A stretch of DNA of 64,000 nucleotides from contig JAIWND010000005.1 of the NCBI GenBank assembly GCA_025330725.1, positions 1,054,001 through 1,118,000 of the forward strand, given 5' to 3'. Origin of the DNA: Chlamydoabsidia padenii. Its lineage: Eukaryota > Mucoromycota > Mucoromycetes > Mucorales > Cunninghamellaceae. The position numbers were made by a program, and so were the translations under genes. The notes below the pieces were generated by a model that was not told the DNA's origin, searched no databases, and was given only the letters and a program-made list of their open reading frames with translations. The stretch's first letter is position 1. The number at the start of each line of letters is the position of its first letter. Below are positions 47,685 to 58,702 of the stretch, in pieces.

Positions 47685-47893
47685 TTAAGATTCAGTAGAG
47701 AGTCGATGAGCAATCGTTATCGTGGTCCTTGAGAATTTGTCATCGAGAATCTTGTCAATTACTGCCTGCACAAAGGTTTTCGGATTCGCTGCCCAAGGTG
47801 GGAAGTTGGCTTGATCAAGTAAAAGGATCCGGAATTTGCATATCAAAACGCAAGCAATAGCTACCCGTTGTTTTTGACCACCAAGAAGTTGAA
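47685..47893 (-). pseudogene. ABC transporter nucleotide-binding domain relic
   Basis: About 70 codons read in one frame after an AG acceptor: QLLGGQKQRVAIACVLICKF, then RILLLDQA, then FSRTTITIAHRLST and a stop. These are the ABC signature (LSGGQ changed to LLGGQ), Walker B (LLLDEA changed to LLLDQA, losing the catalytic Glu) and the H-loop His of an ABCB/MDR-type transporter. The D-loop segment is replaced by unrelated residues. No Walker A or membrane domain lies within a kilobase upstream, so this is a decayed fragment. Confidence 0.75.
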
Positions 47894-48441
47894 CTAGAAG
47901 AAGAAGAAAGAATAGTCAGTTACGCGTGATTCACATGAACAATATGTTTTCTATTTACTTAATCACCCACACGAATAATCATACTGAGTGAGTCAAACCA
48001 AGCAAAGGCCAACGACAAAGATCCACTTGATGATATTATCGTTAAAGAACCATCATTGAGATTAGGAATGTTACCCATTTTATTGGAGGAAGAGTTAATG
48101 CTGAAGGGTGGATGTCTTGCTGCAAGTCGTATCAAAGAAGAAGGTGGTATTTGTTGATGCTGTTGGGCTTAGTCTTCCAACAATCTGCATATGTGGCGCC
48201 AATAAGACGAATAAACTATCTTTTTGTCGTTGTTGATTGAAGTATAATTGTATTGTGCCAATTGAATCCAAGTTGAGAAGAAAGTGATGAAGCAATGGAT
48301 TAAAAAAGTAAAAGAGGAGATAAAATTGAGAAGACAAGTGCGATTTTCGGTATTTGAAATGATGCAGTAGCATATGGAGGATGTTGGTTCATTACAAAGT
48401 ATGGAATGGACTTGAAGATATATATAATGTCAAGTTATTTA
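47894..48441. other. Gap between ABC relic and chitin synthase
   Basis: Probably further decayed sequence around the ABC relic plus the chitin synthase 3' region; one ORF at 48095-48373 (minus) has no recognisable motif. Confidence 0.4.
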
Positions 48442-48992
48442 TTACAGCCTAAAACAACGAAGAAGTAAATATACAAAGCTACCTATAAATCTAAATCCAG
48501 AGGTGACAGCAACAACCCATAGTATGAATCCAGTATAAGCGATGGCCATTCCACTTTCGTATTCATCTGCAGTTTTTCTTCGTTGACTATCTGGTAATAG
48601 AGATTGGAAGCTGCCACTTGTCACAAAGGCCACCAAAAGAGCGTTACACCCAATCCATGTTAATACCAGTCTTGTACGGAATCCACGGTAATAATCGTCT
48701 TGCTTTGTTTGAGGAGGTCGACTCTATATCAATGTCAATGGGCCAGGTTAATAATGTTGTTTCAATCGGGGGTGGGGGGGGGCTTTATTTATATTACCTG
48801 TTTCACAATGCTTTGTTTAGTATCCAGATTCAATCGAGCCTGTTCGTAGTTCATGTTGATCATATCCAGTCCTTCCACAATATCTACTTCCACCGTATCG
48901 TATCCTTTTTCAGATGTCACCTTACTGGCCACCCCGAGGTCTAGTTGCATTGCATTGTCACCCTTTGTTCCCCAACTAGGTATGCCAATGAT

Positions 48993-49023
<31 letters not shown>

Positions 49024-51721
49024 GACAGGATAGAGTGTTATTATATATACATTGTTATGCATTTTATCTATATTACCTGACATCATGCGTATTACAGAAG
49101 GCATATACATTGAGGATATTGACATAGGTTGGTAAGAGGAGAAGGTATTGCACGAAACTAGTGATCATATGCCATGGATCATAGTAAAGTACGCTTGATA
49201 TAATATACAAACCATAGGTAGAGATTGCTGATATCAAAACACTTCTAAAACCAGGTTCCGCCATCAATAAATCCAAGTGTGTGACCCAGTTTTTCTGATT
49301 CCATTCGTCGGTACCCATAACCTTTAGTATACTTCGATAGGATAACCAAATACCAGCAAACAAAGTATAGGACATGATGACAGCATAAGCAAGCACGGAG
49401 ATTTTAAACATCCATTTGGACCTATTGAAGAAAAAAAAAACAAGTTAGAGAGGATCATCCTTTTCCCTTGTAAGGACTTACCCTTGAGGCCGATTACCCA
49501 TGGAGCAAATAAAGGATACGATGAATAAGAATATATACAAGTACCGTAGTATCCCAAAGACGCGACTTCCCCAACCATCACCAAATGGATCATTTTCTTC
49601 GGCTGCCAGTGATTTTGTCACAAAGTAGAATGTCAAATAAAAGTTTGCCTAGGAGTAAGAAGATAAAAATTTAATACTTGTTTCAAAGGGGTGGTGATTT
49701 GCACTTACCATTCCAAGCCAACTGAAGAGGAGATTAAAAAAGTTGAAGATGAATTCGACAGTAAGCATAATTTTGCGTGATATGGTATGATTTGTAGTCC
49801 AGATTCTTGGGTAATGATAGATTGAGTAAACAGCAGCAAAGAAGCTACCATTGAGCCACCGTCGTCGTTGTGATATGAATTCAGGCAGTTGATCCGGACA
49901 ATCCGTTTCACCATGAGCAGACTTGACATATTTGAGTACCCAGTTTTCACGTTTCTTAGCAAGTAGTTCAAAACACAGGATTCGGTCTTCAGCCAGGTAC
50001 ATGTTCGCAGTGAATATGTCGTATTCCCCGCCCGGTTGATGTCGAGGTCTACCACCATCCGTATCACCCATAAAGTACTTTTCAAGCGGTCCTTTGCCAT
50101 TACGGTCATTTTGTAAGGCAGTATATCGATAAGCAGAGAAAGCACCGGGTAAGACAGAGATATAACCAAATACCGACTCCAAAGGTTTGTCCAATATATT
50201 TGACATCTAAATAGAGGGAGGGGGAAACAAAAAAAAAAAAGTCAAGTCATTTATAGTAGTATGGGTCCTGCTGTCTTTACCTTGTATTCAAAGTTTTGTG
50301 CGGCCACTAAAGGATTTAAAAGATCCAAGCAAGCTTTTCCCTTCATGACACAGATTTCACCACAGGCACCGCCAACATTTGCTTGACGATTAAAAGTTCT
50401 CCAAAGATGATAAATAGAGCCGTTTCCAGGTCGAGTGCCAACATCCAATAATACGCAAATGTTTGGTGACAAGATGGGTCCAAAAGCATTAAAAAACCAA
50501 CGATGAGAGTTTATCTTTTTGGCGTTTTGTTCCTTCAAGCAGAATAGGATTTGGACTGGTACGATGCCTTTATCAGCACCTTTGACTTTGAGATCAGCAT
50601 CGACAGAGACTTGTGTGGTATACTGGGTGGAATGTTGAATAAAAAGGAAGATGGATTAAAGAATAGAATGGGGAGAGAGAGAAAGAAAGAAAAAAAGAAG
50701 GAAGAAGAGCGGACAATCAATAAAAATTTACCTCAAATAAATGGGCTTGGACGGGTTTATCGTGGACCATATTTTTCGCTATACCTTTTTGGAACACACC
50801 CATCATTGTCAACACATCCAATACTCTAGGATCACACTTTTTACGACCATCTGCTACAACACAGACAACTACTTTCTTCCATCCATCAGTACCCCATACT
50901 CTTGATCGGTTTCTTGAACATAAATAAGCAATGTTCTTCATCACCCCATGCATCGTACGGCAAAATAAAACTTCGTCTTCCTAAAATGGACATTCATGCA
51001 AAAATTAAAACTCCGTTTCTTTTTCCTTTTTCGTTTCTTTTCTTTTACTTGCATTATACATTGTCATCACAATAAACAGCTCTGTTTGTCGATTCATTAA
51101 ACTGGACCTTAATGTATATCCATTGGCGGGGAAATCATCCGGTTGACAAGTGACGGCAGTGTATCTCATTTGATTGAACTCCTTCTCCTTTCGAGCGCTT
51201 TGATCTAACAATTGTGTAGGTACCGGACATTCCAGGACCAAATTTCCTTTGAATAATGGTACTTGTTTCCTTATTGTACCACTCTTACTGCCTCTGTTGA
51301 AGTTCCCGGGATAGGTGCTACTACTGGGATGACTATAATATTGTTGGTGATGGTGAATGTAATTTGGTGATGAGGGATAATTTCCAGGTAATACTGCCCT
51401 TTCTGCACCATGTAAACTCCGTCTAGGAGGTTGCTGATGAAGATAACTAGGTATGGTAGGTACAGCAGGTATTGAGGCGTACACCATTGGATGATCATAG
51501 GCAGATGAGGAGTTTGCATATACATGATATGTTCCATGCGCATTGTTTCCAATGGAAGGAGAGGAAGAGGGCGTTGACTCTCCATGAAACATCTTTTGGA
51601 AGGTAGGTGTCGATGATCTTGTCACATGGGCATTCCTTGGTGTGCGTATATAATAAGGGGAGGGCATCACTCTGGGGGATGCAACAGAGGAAGACCTACG
51701 AGAATATTGGTCTGGTTCCAT
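48442..51721 (-). CDS. Chitin synthase (division 1, classes I-III type)
   Basis: Eight exons: 51721-51053, 50980-50732, 50622-50281, 50206-49709, 49648-49482, 49421-49077, 48975-48798, 48723-48442 (909 aa). It is a plasma-membrane family GT2 enzyme polymerising UDP-GlcNAc. The N-terminal 180 residues are Ser/Pro/Tyr/His-rich; the catalytic core has [27 protein letters not shown], the EDR motif at 493-495 (LAEDRIL) and the product-binding QRRRW at 533-537 ([11 protein letters not shown]), all intact. Several membrane segments follow. The first intron starts with GC rather than GT (51052-51051): only this donor gives the conserved MYNEDE junction. An in-frame ATG 17 codons upstream (51772) would add FFFYE-type residues coded by a poly-A tract and is less likely. 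Confidence 0.95.
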
Positions 51722-51776
51722 TGTTTCATAAAAAAAAAAATCCCTTTTTTGACAGAGTATAACTGGTAACAAGGAA

Positions 51777-51817
51777 AGAAGAAGAAGAAGAAGAAGAAGA
51801 AGAAGAAGAAGAAGAAA
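51777..51817 (+). repeat. GAA trinucleotide microsatellite
   Basis: Thirteen or so GAA units (some AAG phase) immediately upstream of the chitin synthase start codon, so probably in its 5' leader as a CTT-rich tract. Confidence 0.9.
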
Positions 51818-51846
51818 AGAGTGATAGAAATGGGTGGATGGACTAG

Positions 51847-51858
51847 TTCAAATTCCCG
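51847..51858 (+). promoter_or_regulatory. Motif variant TTCAAATTCCCG upstream of chitin synthase
   Basis: Consensus with one inserted T, about 126 bp upstream of the chitin synthase start. Confidence 0.4.
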
Positions 51859-52359
51859 AGGATCCCCTCTCTTTCTTTCTCTCTTTCTCTCTTGTCCTTT
51901 TTCATTCTCTCCAAACTTCCGACATTTTTACTATATGTCCTGGTCGAATGTAAATCATCTGTTTAAACTTTTTTTTTTTTTTGGATTACCAAAACAGAAA
52001 TCAAGGGGTTTTATCATCATCGCTATAACGCGATTAATTATTCACTAATTTGAATATCCGCTTTAATCACATCCGTTCCCCTTCCCCTTTTTTCTCGCCA
52101 ATGAGTTATCGAGAGATCAACTTGTGTCATTATTGTTTGCCCTCATAGTAAAGTATACTTTTCATTCCTTCTCCCGACAATTTACCTTTGTTTGGACGAT
52201 TTTCATGATCATCGTGTTCTACAAGAATCTATATTTGGCATACAGAGGCAGCAGATATTAAATTTTCAAACCCCGATAGTCAGGGCGGGGAGGCTTTACT
52301 AGACAAAACTATTTTTATTTTTCAACTCCTCTTCTTTGTCTTTATCCATTTTAACACTC
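51859..52359. promoter_or_regulatory. Divergent upstream region (chitin synthase / OST-alpha-like gene)
   Basis: No ORF is supported. A motif variant TTCAAACCCCG at 52265-52275 lies about 85 bp upstream of the OST-alpha-like gene and is followed by GGGCGGGG. Confidence 0.5.
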
Positions 52360-52761
52360 ATGGCAGACAGTAATTCTGAATCTTCTTGCCCAACCACACC
52401 TGGTTTATCTCAAGATGGTGGATTGTAAGTATAGAACAATTGGCATCAATAACGTAAAGTAGCTTAATGAACTAATTTCTACTATTGATTGTAGTCGCCC
52501 TGGCTTTTCCTGGGGAGAACTATTAGATAACCCAAGGTAAGTAGTAGAAGAAAAGCATGATGGTCGATGCCTGAAAAACAACAGAATACTAACTTGATTC
52601 TGCTTTAATAGTGAAAATTGGCATATTTGGGGCTGGATGCTGTGTCTCCTTTGTCTTGTCATTATGTGGATCATATCGATTGTAACTGTGGTCAAGCACC
52701 TTCGAAACTACTAGTAAGTACAATTGTAAAAGAACTATTTACTAAACTAATGTATTGACAC

Positions 52762-52798
<37 letters not shown>

Positions 52799-54036
52799 CT
52801 TTTTACTTATGATTCATAGTGAACCACAGATTCAACGGCACAAGGTCAGGGTATTGCTGTATCCTCCCTTCTACTCCACGCTGGCCTGGGTCTCCTACCT
52901 GCGATATGATTATTCAACTACGATCATGTTTTTTGCCACGTTATTGGAGGCCTTTGCTGTATACAATCTTTATACTGGACTCCAAGCATATCTCTTACCG
53001 TTCAGGGAAGAAAATGAAGGTGTCAAGGAAGAAGCTCGTCCCACGGTGATGCCATTTATCAAGATCCACGTGTAAGTACTTGGAACTACAAGAAGAAAAG
53101 AAAAAAAAAAGATGACAAACTAACCCTTTGAATTTACAATGTGATACATAGACCATCAAGGTGGGGTATGCATTACCGAATCATCACTGACATTTTGGTG
53201 TATCAATTCCCTCTTTGGTAAGTTTATTGGAAATGGATATGAAATAGTCATTAAATATATTCTTTTTATTCATTTATTTATTATTTGATAGGTCTGTTTT
53301 TGATGCCTTCATTTCGATATTTACCGAACTAAAAGGCCATTACTGTGCTGACTCCTTTTCCTTCAAAGGGGCACATGTCTATCTCACCATCATTAACTTT
53401 ATTGCGCTATCATTGATCATTTCGGCTTTATTTACCTACTTGGCTGTCTACAAGGACGAGTGGAAACGGGCTCGGATATCTGCTCATGGCTTCTTCTGGT
53501 GTGTCAAAGGTCCTATTATGATCAACTTTTATATCGGCTCCCTGCTTCTTTCTGGATTGGCTTACGAAGGTGTGCTCCATGGTACTGATGGCTCTCATTC
53601 CAGTGAAGGTTTGGCATGGTCCTCAGAGGCTGTACGGAATGGTCTCGAAGTCATTATAGGTAATCTTATGTATAATACCCCATCTGATGTCTATAACTGG
53701 CCTGCTTTTTTTTTTTTTTTTTTTTTGGTGATAGAATGTGTGGTGATGACAGTGTTCATGGGTCTAATGACTGTATACTTTGGACCACAAGACTCTATCG
53801 ACCGAGGAACAGCCAATCAGTCGATCATTAATCCTGATAACGAACATTACTACAACGATGAAAGTAATCTCAAACGATACGAAAAACTCTCATTTGGTGC
53901 CGCCTTCTTTGATGCCTACATTAACTACATTCCCGAATTCTTCATCAATGTTTTTACTTGCAGCAAGGATTCTACTCGACTGGCGAAAAAACGGGCCAGG
54001 ATAAGAAAACAAAAGAAGCTGGAAACTGGAAACTAG
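52360..54036 (+). CDS. OST-alpha / TMEM184 / LAZ1 family membrane protein (DUF300)
   Basis: Seven exons: 52360-52424, 52495-52536, 52612-52713, 52820-53071, 53152-53217, 53292-53659, 53735-54036 (398 aa). Seven hydrophobic segments and the patterns QIQRHKVRVLLYPPFYSTLA, YDYSTTIMFFATLLEAFAVY, and HYCADSFSFKGAHVYLTII match the Solute_trans_a family. The animal member OST-alpha moves steroids and bile salts as one half of a heteromer; the fungal role is not established. The last intron is 75 nt, in phase and without stops, so an unspliced reading is also open, but its poly-T (read as a run of Phe) and the homologous spacing favour removal. The C-terminus is basic (KKRARIRKQKKLE). Confidence 0.88.
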
Positions 54037-54436
54037 ATGCAATTTGTACTATTAGTGTAGATGTAGATGTAGATGTCACCTTTTTACCTTATATTTGTTT
54101 ATATATATATATATAATACTACTTTGTTTAAACCTTTTATAATAAAACTATCACAATCATTATCATATATGTTTGTTTCTCAAATGTTGAATGTGCATGA
54201 AGGCAGGATCTACCTTGAAAAGCGGCGTTTGAAATCGGATTTTATCAAAAATGACGGCCACCACTTTCATTTTGCATCTCTTTCTGTCAAAAATATAACA
54301 CCAATTTCAAGATGTGGCCAACTTTTCTTGTCTAATATGTTTGTCTGGGATTCATTGTAAGTTGGTGTAATCAGAACCTTGATGATGATATTAAAGACCT
54401 GGTGCATGAACTCAAACTCCTTTTATATTTTTATAG

Positions 54437-55357
54437 TCGCTGTCTTCTGGTAGATGACGAAACTCTTGGCTCTTCCATATCAACTTGGCTCGAATTGTAA
54501 GACTGTGGTCACCAATCTTGGTAAAGTTAATTGAAGACGTAAAAACTAATACCAATATCTTAACATATTAAAGATTTTACGTCTTTTTGAAATAGGCCCA
54601 CCATTCCTGCACTCGGCTGCTATAACGGCTCTCCGAAACTTTTGGCCGGCTACAAGTAGGTTTCCAAGTGACAGACTCTTCTTACAACTCGATTAATCTT
54701 ATGGCAGTTTGAATCCTTTCTTCAACTTTTGGTCTGTTGAATCTCTTGATTGAATCATACTACGGTGCACGACTTTGATAAAGGTATAGTGGTTGAAGAG
54801 AGAGAAGAAGAAAAAAGGGGGAGGGGAACCATATTGGTGATTGTAGATAGGATGCGGGATAAACTGGATACGGTGGACGTTTGCTTTGCGTTAGACTCCA
54901 GTCCTCGGTTTATCTCTACTCTATAGGATTGCGAACTTAATATTATCATAATGGTTGGAGTGTAATAACCTTTGACACACAAGATACTCACCTTATTGTT
55001 TGTATTGTCTTTTTTAGGTGATCTAATTGGACAAACCATGCAAACCATTACAAACGAGTATATATCCGATCATGAAAGGTAAGTAACAACCAAAGATTGA
55101 CCTTCTTTCTTTTTCTTTTTTTTGAATGATTCCTAACATTGCTTTTCATTGTTTAATGCTATGGGAATTCACCTTGGACCTCACTTGTTGACATTTAGAT
55201 CGAGTAAGCAAACTATGTGCCACTCTATGCGCAGATGACCATCAGTCTGGGATCGATCAACAGCTAATCACGACCTACCTTACACAATACTCCTGTTATA
55301 GCCTCTACTGACTTGGACTTTGATGACGATGATGATGATGGACACAGCAGTTGGTAG
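54437..55357 (+). pseudogene. Candidate multi-exon gene or relic, family not recognised
   Basis: Several short stretches read well and sit next to plausible splice sites: CLLVDDETLGSSISTWLEL before GTAAGA, LPTIPALGCYNGSPKLLAGY before GTAGGT, NLNPFFNFWSVESL, RGTILVIVDRMRDKLDTVD, GDLIGQTMQTITNEYISDHE before GTAAGT, and a final acidic ASTDLDFDDDDDDGHSSW with a stop. I cannot join them all without a stop or shift after FWSVESLD and after SPRFISTL. It may be a live gene with introns I have misplaced or a recent pseudogene. I name no family. Confidence 0.3.
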
Positions 55358-55867
55358 TGATTGTGGATTTACATTAGAACATCGCCCCTTGAATCTTGAT
55401 TAGATAGTTGTAGTTATTTTATTTGGTTGGTTTAATAAAAGTTGGTTCAATAAATGACCATGTTTTAAACAATTTGTCTTGAATACTGATCGGAAGTGAT
55501 CATTATGATGATCTTGATCTCTTTTTTATGGGGTGGGCAATCTTTATGTGATGTTACCGGGGAAAATCATAAAGTGAGCACATTTAGCTGCTAATGAAGC
55601 ATTCTGATTTGCAGGAACAGATGGAAGATCAGGAAGGCAAAGTGTTTAGTTCTCCGTCCGTGGATGAAAAATAAAGTTTCATGATGCTGAAGAGTTTTCC
55701 ACAACATGAAGAAAACTTGTGGTCATAAAGCTTGATTGTACATTGTTATTTCTTTTTCCATACAGTTTTGAAAACGCTATACCGTTGTCGACATGGGCAT
55801 GCGCTGTTATGTAAGGTCTCTTTTCAAACAATGTGTCAAAAAGGAAGCAAGAAGAAGCACACCATAG

Positions 55868-55878
55868 CGGGATTTCAA
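55868..55878 (-). promoter_or_regulatory. Motif variant CGGGATTTCAA upstream of the YcnI-domain gene
   Basis: One mismatch from consensus, 146 bp upstream of the start codon. Confidence 0.45.
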
Positions 55879-56023
55879 TTTGGTCCCTGAAATCAAATGA
55901 GAAATTTTTGCTGTCCCATAAAAGAGGTCCATCATTGTCTTTCCTTCTTCTTTCTTTCTTCTTTCTTTTCACAAAACAAAGTTTTTTCTATTTTCTTATT
56001 CGATTTAACATTATAATCATACT

Positions 56024-56960
56024 ATGGTCTATCTTGGTCAAGCCTCTCTTCTTTTTGCTGCTGTTGGTGCTATTTTAATCCAAGGATCAGAAGGACATGT
56101 GGAATTCAAAAATGATACTGTGAAGGTAAAAGCATACATGGTTATAACTATATGTAATTGATAACTAATGCTTTTTACTCAAATTGATGTGTATGATTTT
56201 TTTTAGCCAAATACTAGTTTAAATACTGCTTTGGTCGTACCTCATGGATGTTCTGGATCAGATACTGTTGGACTTTCTGTCATTGCCCCTACATCCATTA
56301 CCATTGATATTGTCCCTCAACAAGTACAAAACTGGGTAAGAACTTTGTATTCAATGTTTTATGTCTTTTCTATGATAAATGGTCATGGACCAAAAAAGAC
56401 TACTTTTACGGTCATGGCGATCCCTTCTCACCAACTTTTTTTTTCTTCTTTTAATCTACCAATAGACTCTAGTGGTCAACTATCGCGATGCTGATAACAA
56501 AACAGTCAAAGATTTTTCATGGACTGGTGGGTATCTCGCTCATGATGGTCGTCAAGAGTTCGGTGTTATATTGAACATCCCTCAAGTGGATCTGACTCAA
56601 AAGCCCAATGTCACTGCACTTTTCCCCACTGTCCAAACCTGGTAGGAAATAAAAACTCCGCTCCTTTTATATATATATCTTTGACTTATTACTAACTTGA
56701 TTTGTCTTACTTATAGTTTGAATGGTACCAGTAACTGGACTTCTGATCCCAAGGCTGCTAGCTATAATGCAACCAAAGGCGATAAACCTGCACCCCAAAT
56801 TGTCATCACCAATCAAGTGGAATCTAGCACAGGATCAGATAGCAGCTCTTCTCCCAGTCCTTCTTCTAAAAATGGTGCTGGGTCCATCTTGATGACTCAA
56901 GGTCAGTCTCTTCCTCTTTTGGCTGCTGGAATTGCCATTGTAGCTGGTATCATCCTCTAG
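56024..56960 (+). CDS. Secreted YcnI-domain (DUF1775) protein with GPI-anchor signal
   Basis: Four exons, 56024-56125, 56207-56335, 56466-56641, 56717-56960 (216 aa). A signal peptide (VYLGQASLLFAAVGAILIQG) is followed at once by EGHVEFKNDTVKPNTSLNTA and VVPHGCSGSDTVGLSVIAP, the start of the DUF1775/YcnI domain. In bacteria YcnI binds copper using the N-terminal His of the mature protein together with a Glu and Trp; here His, Glu (HVE) and Trp residues (QNW, FSWTGG) are present, so copper binding is plausible but inferred. A Ser/Pro-rich linker (SSTGSDSSSSPSPSSKNG) leads to a hydrophobic C-terminal tail (LLAAGIAIVAGIIL), typical of a GPI anchor. It is therefore probably a cell-surface protein. 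Confidence 0.85.
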
Positions 56961-57564
56961 TATACTTATTAACTTGATAGTTATTTTTGCTTATTCACCC
57001 TCTTACTTTATATATTCATGCTTTTAACAACATATTAATAAAGAACAAATAATATCATTGGTCTTTGTAATGTTTTTATTGGGGGGAACTACATTCATGC
57101 AACTTGAAATATTCAAGGTCCGTTCTGGTCGGGATTTGACAATATCAGTGGGGCGCGCTGAAATGTATTTCTTTAACATCGGTCATGTAACCATTTAAGA
57201 TACGATTGTTTCGTTTCGTAAAACGAAAGAAGGTTGGAATTGTGGGTGGAATGGATACGATGAAGGACAAATACAATCATTGATGATCTCTGGTAATCTG
57301 GAACGGCGGCGACAGGGTATGTATGAATGCTAAACATACTTTAGAGGTAATCAGTTAGTTTCTTGCTCTCTTGCTTAATGAAAATAATTGTAGTGCATAA
57401 TAGAACTGTCAATCGAAAGGAAATAGCTTGGTCGAACATTTAGCTCCTATCATACTGGTCCACTTCTTGAAATTCAACCCCCAAAAAAATACCTGGTGTC
57501 GATTTTGTGGAAATGCTAGGCGCATGGAAAGTGTGCACGGAATTTTGGAAGAGCACTGCCCACT

Positions 57565-57704
57565 CAATTGTCAACAGATGCTAATGATTAAAGTGGCCAT
57601 ATAGACACTATAGCATATTTCCAACATAAGTCACCGCAAAAGCCAAGCTCCAAGACCCTTGTGTCGGTCAGTCCAGACTTGCGATGACTTTTACCTGTCA
57701 TTTG
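57565..57704 (+). repeat. 140-bp direct repeat, copy 1
   Basis: Aligns without gaps to 57797-57936 with 13 mismatches that I count by eye (about 91% identity). It is followed by an A-rich stretch and then AAATCCCGCCTGCC. Both copies share TGCTAATGATTAAAGTGG and GCAAAAGCCAAGCTCCAAGA. Confidence 0.9.
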
Positions 57705-57746
57705 TAAGAAGAAGAAAAAAAGTACAAAGAGGAACCAGATTTCATT

Positions 57747-57757
57747 TTTAAATCCCG
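57747..57757 (+). promoter_or_regulatory. Motif variant TTTAAATCCCG between the two repeat copies
   Basis: Followed by CCTGCC. The second copy is followed at a similar distance by TTTTTAAACGCCGAAC, so the motif appears to have been part of the duplicated unit. Confidence 0.45.
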
Positions 57758-57796
57758 CCTGCCTCTACTAAGATTTGGACAGGGCTTTACTCGCTC

Positions 57797-57936
57797 CAAT
57801 TGTCAACGGATGCTAATGATTAAAGTGGCGATGTGGACACTATAGCATATTTCCAACATAACGCACCGCAAAAGCCAAGCTCCAAGACCCTTGTGTCAGT
57901 ATGTTCAGACTTGAGACGACTTTTACCTGTCCTTTG
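57797..57936 (+). repeat. 140-bp direct repeat, copy 2
   Basis: Partner of 57565-57704, offset by 232 bp, followed by a diverged flank containing a weak motif copy (57984 region). It suggests a tandem duplication of a unit of about 230 bp. Confidence 0.9.
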
Positions 57937-58702
57937 CAATGAAGGTTATTTTATTTTTTCTAGACGAAAGGAAATTTTATTTTTAAACGCCGAACACCCA
58001 AATTCCATGCGTCTAGTAATTCCCGATTTTCTCCAGCTTGAATTTCTTTCTTCCTTTCCCTTTTTCTTTTAGATTAAGCATCTCAGACAATATTCGTCAA
58101 CTTTGGGAACTCTGTTGGAAAATGTGACTTGATGTTTGCACCTTGTAAGTACTTGACACAAATATCTTGTTTTGTTTGGATGGGCGTAATGGGTCATGTC
58201 CTGTGTTGTATTGGGAAACGTAGACTTGAATTGATCACTAACTGACTTTGTGTTAAAACTAGATTGACTAGTACCTACACAATAGAAACTTCCTCGATCT
58301 ATGTGAAGCCCGATTAAACAAGTAAAAAAGGTACGCAAGTTTGGTGATGGCAGACAAGACGCAACTAATTATTAAACAGAATACTCACTTGTTTACACTT
58401 GTTATTGTCACTTTGAATGTAAAGTCATACTGGAGTCGAAACCCGGTAAGGGACACTGCGACTTATGAAATACACAAAGGCAAAGGCTGAAATGAAGGTT
58501 GTGACATATTACAGGTAAACAAAAAAAAAAAAAAAAAAAAAAAGCAAGCACATATAGTAACTAACTCATAGAACGTATTTAACTTTTTAGTTTGGCATTA
58601 GGAAAAGAAAAGGTCCTTCAATGTTTGGCTGGTATGCTCCGTGGCAGGTCTCTGTGGGTCAACTACAAGAAGAAGAAAAAGGTAGGCAGGGAAGGATGAA
58701 TA

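Larger units (their letters stand above)
54037..56023. other. Unassigned 2-kb stretch between OST-alpha-like and YcnI-domain genes
   Basis: AATAAA at 54141-54146 probably ends the OST-alpha-like transcript. The middle part shows coding-like fragments (see 54437-55357). The right part carries the motif variant CGGGATTTCAA at 55868-55878, about 146 bp upstream of the next gene, and a CTTTC-rich leader. Confidence 0.45.
56961..58702. other. Gene-poor stretch with duplicated unit and motif copies
   Basis: AATAAA at 57037-57042 may end the YcnI-domain transcript. It contains a motif variant at 57130-57140, the 140-bp direct repeat pair (57565-57704 and 57797-57936), an AAATCCCG-type copy between the repeats and a degenerate one after the second. 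No intact ORF. Confidence 0.5.

Noticed and set aside
51722..51772. Upstream in-frame ATG for chitin synthase
   Set aside because: The added residues come from a poly-A tract and leader-like sequence; the ATG at 51721 has better context and typical family length.
53413..54036. Reading the OST-alpha-like C-terminal region as one uninterrupted exon
   Set aside because: The stretch 53660-53734 begins GTAATC, ends ATAG and has the poly-T typical of local introns; keeping it inserts a Phe run into a conserved segment.
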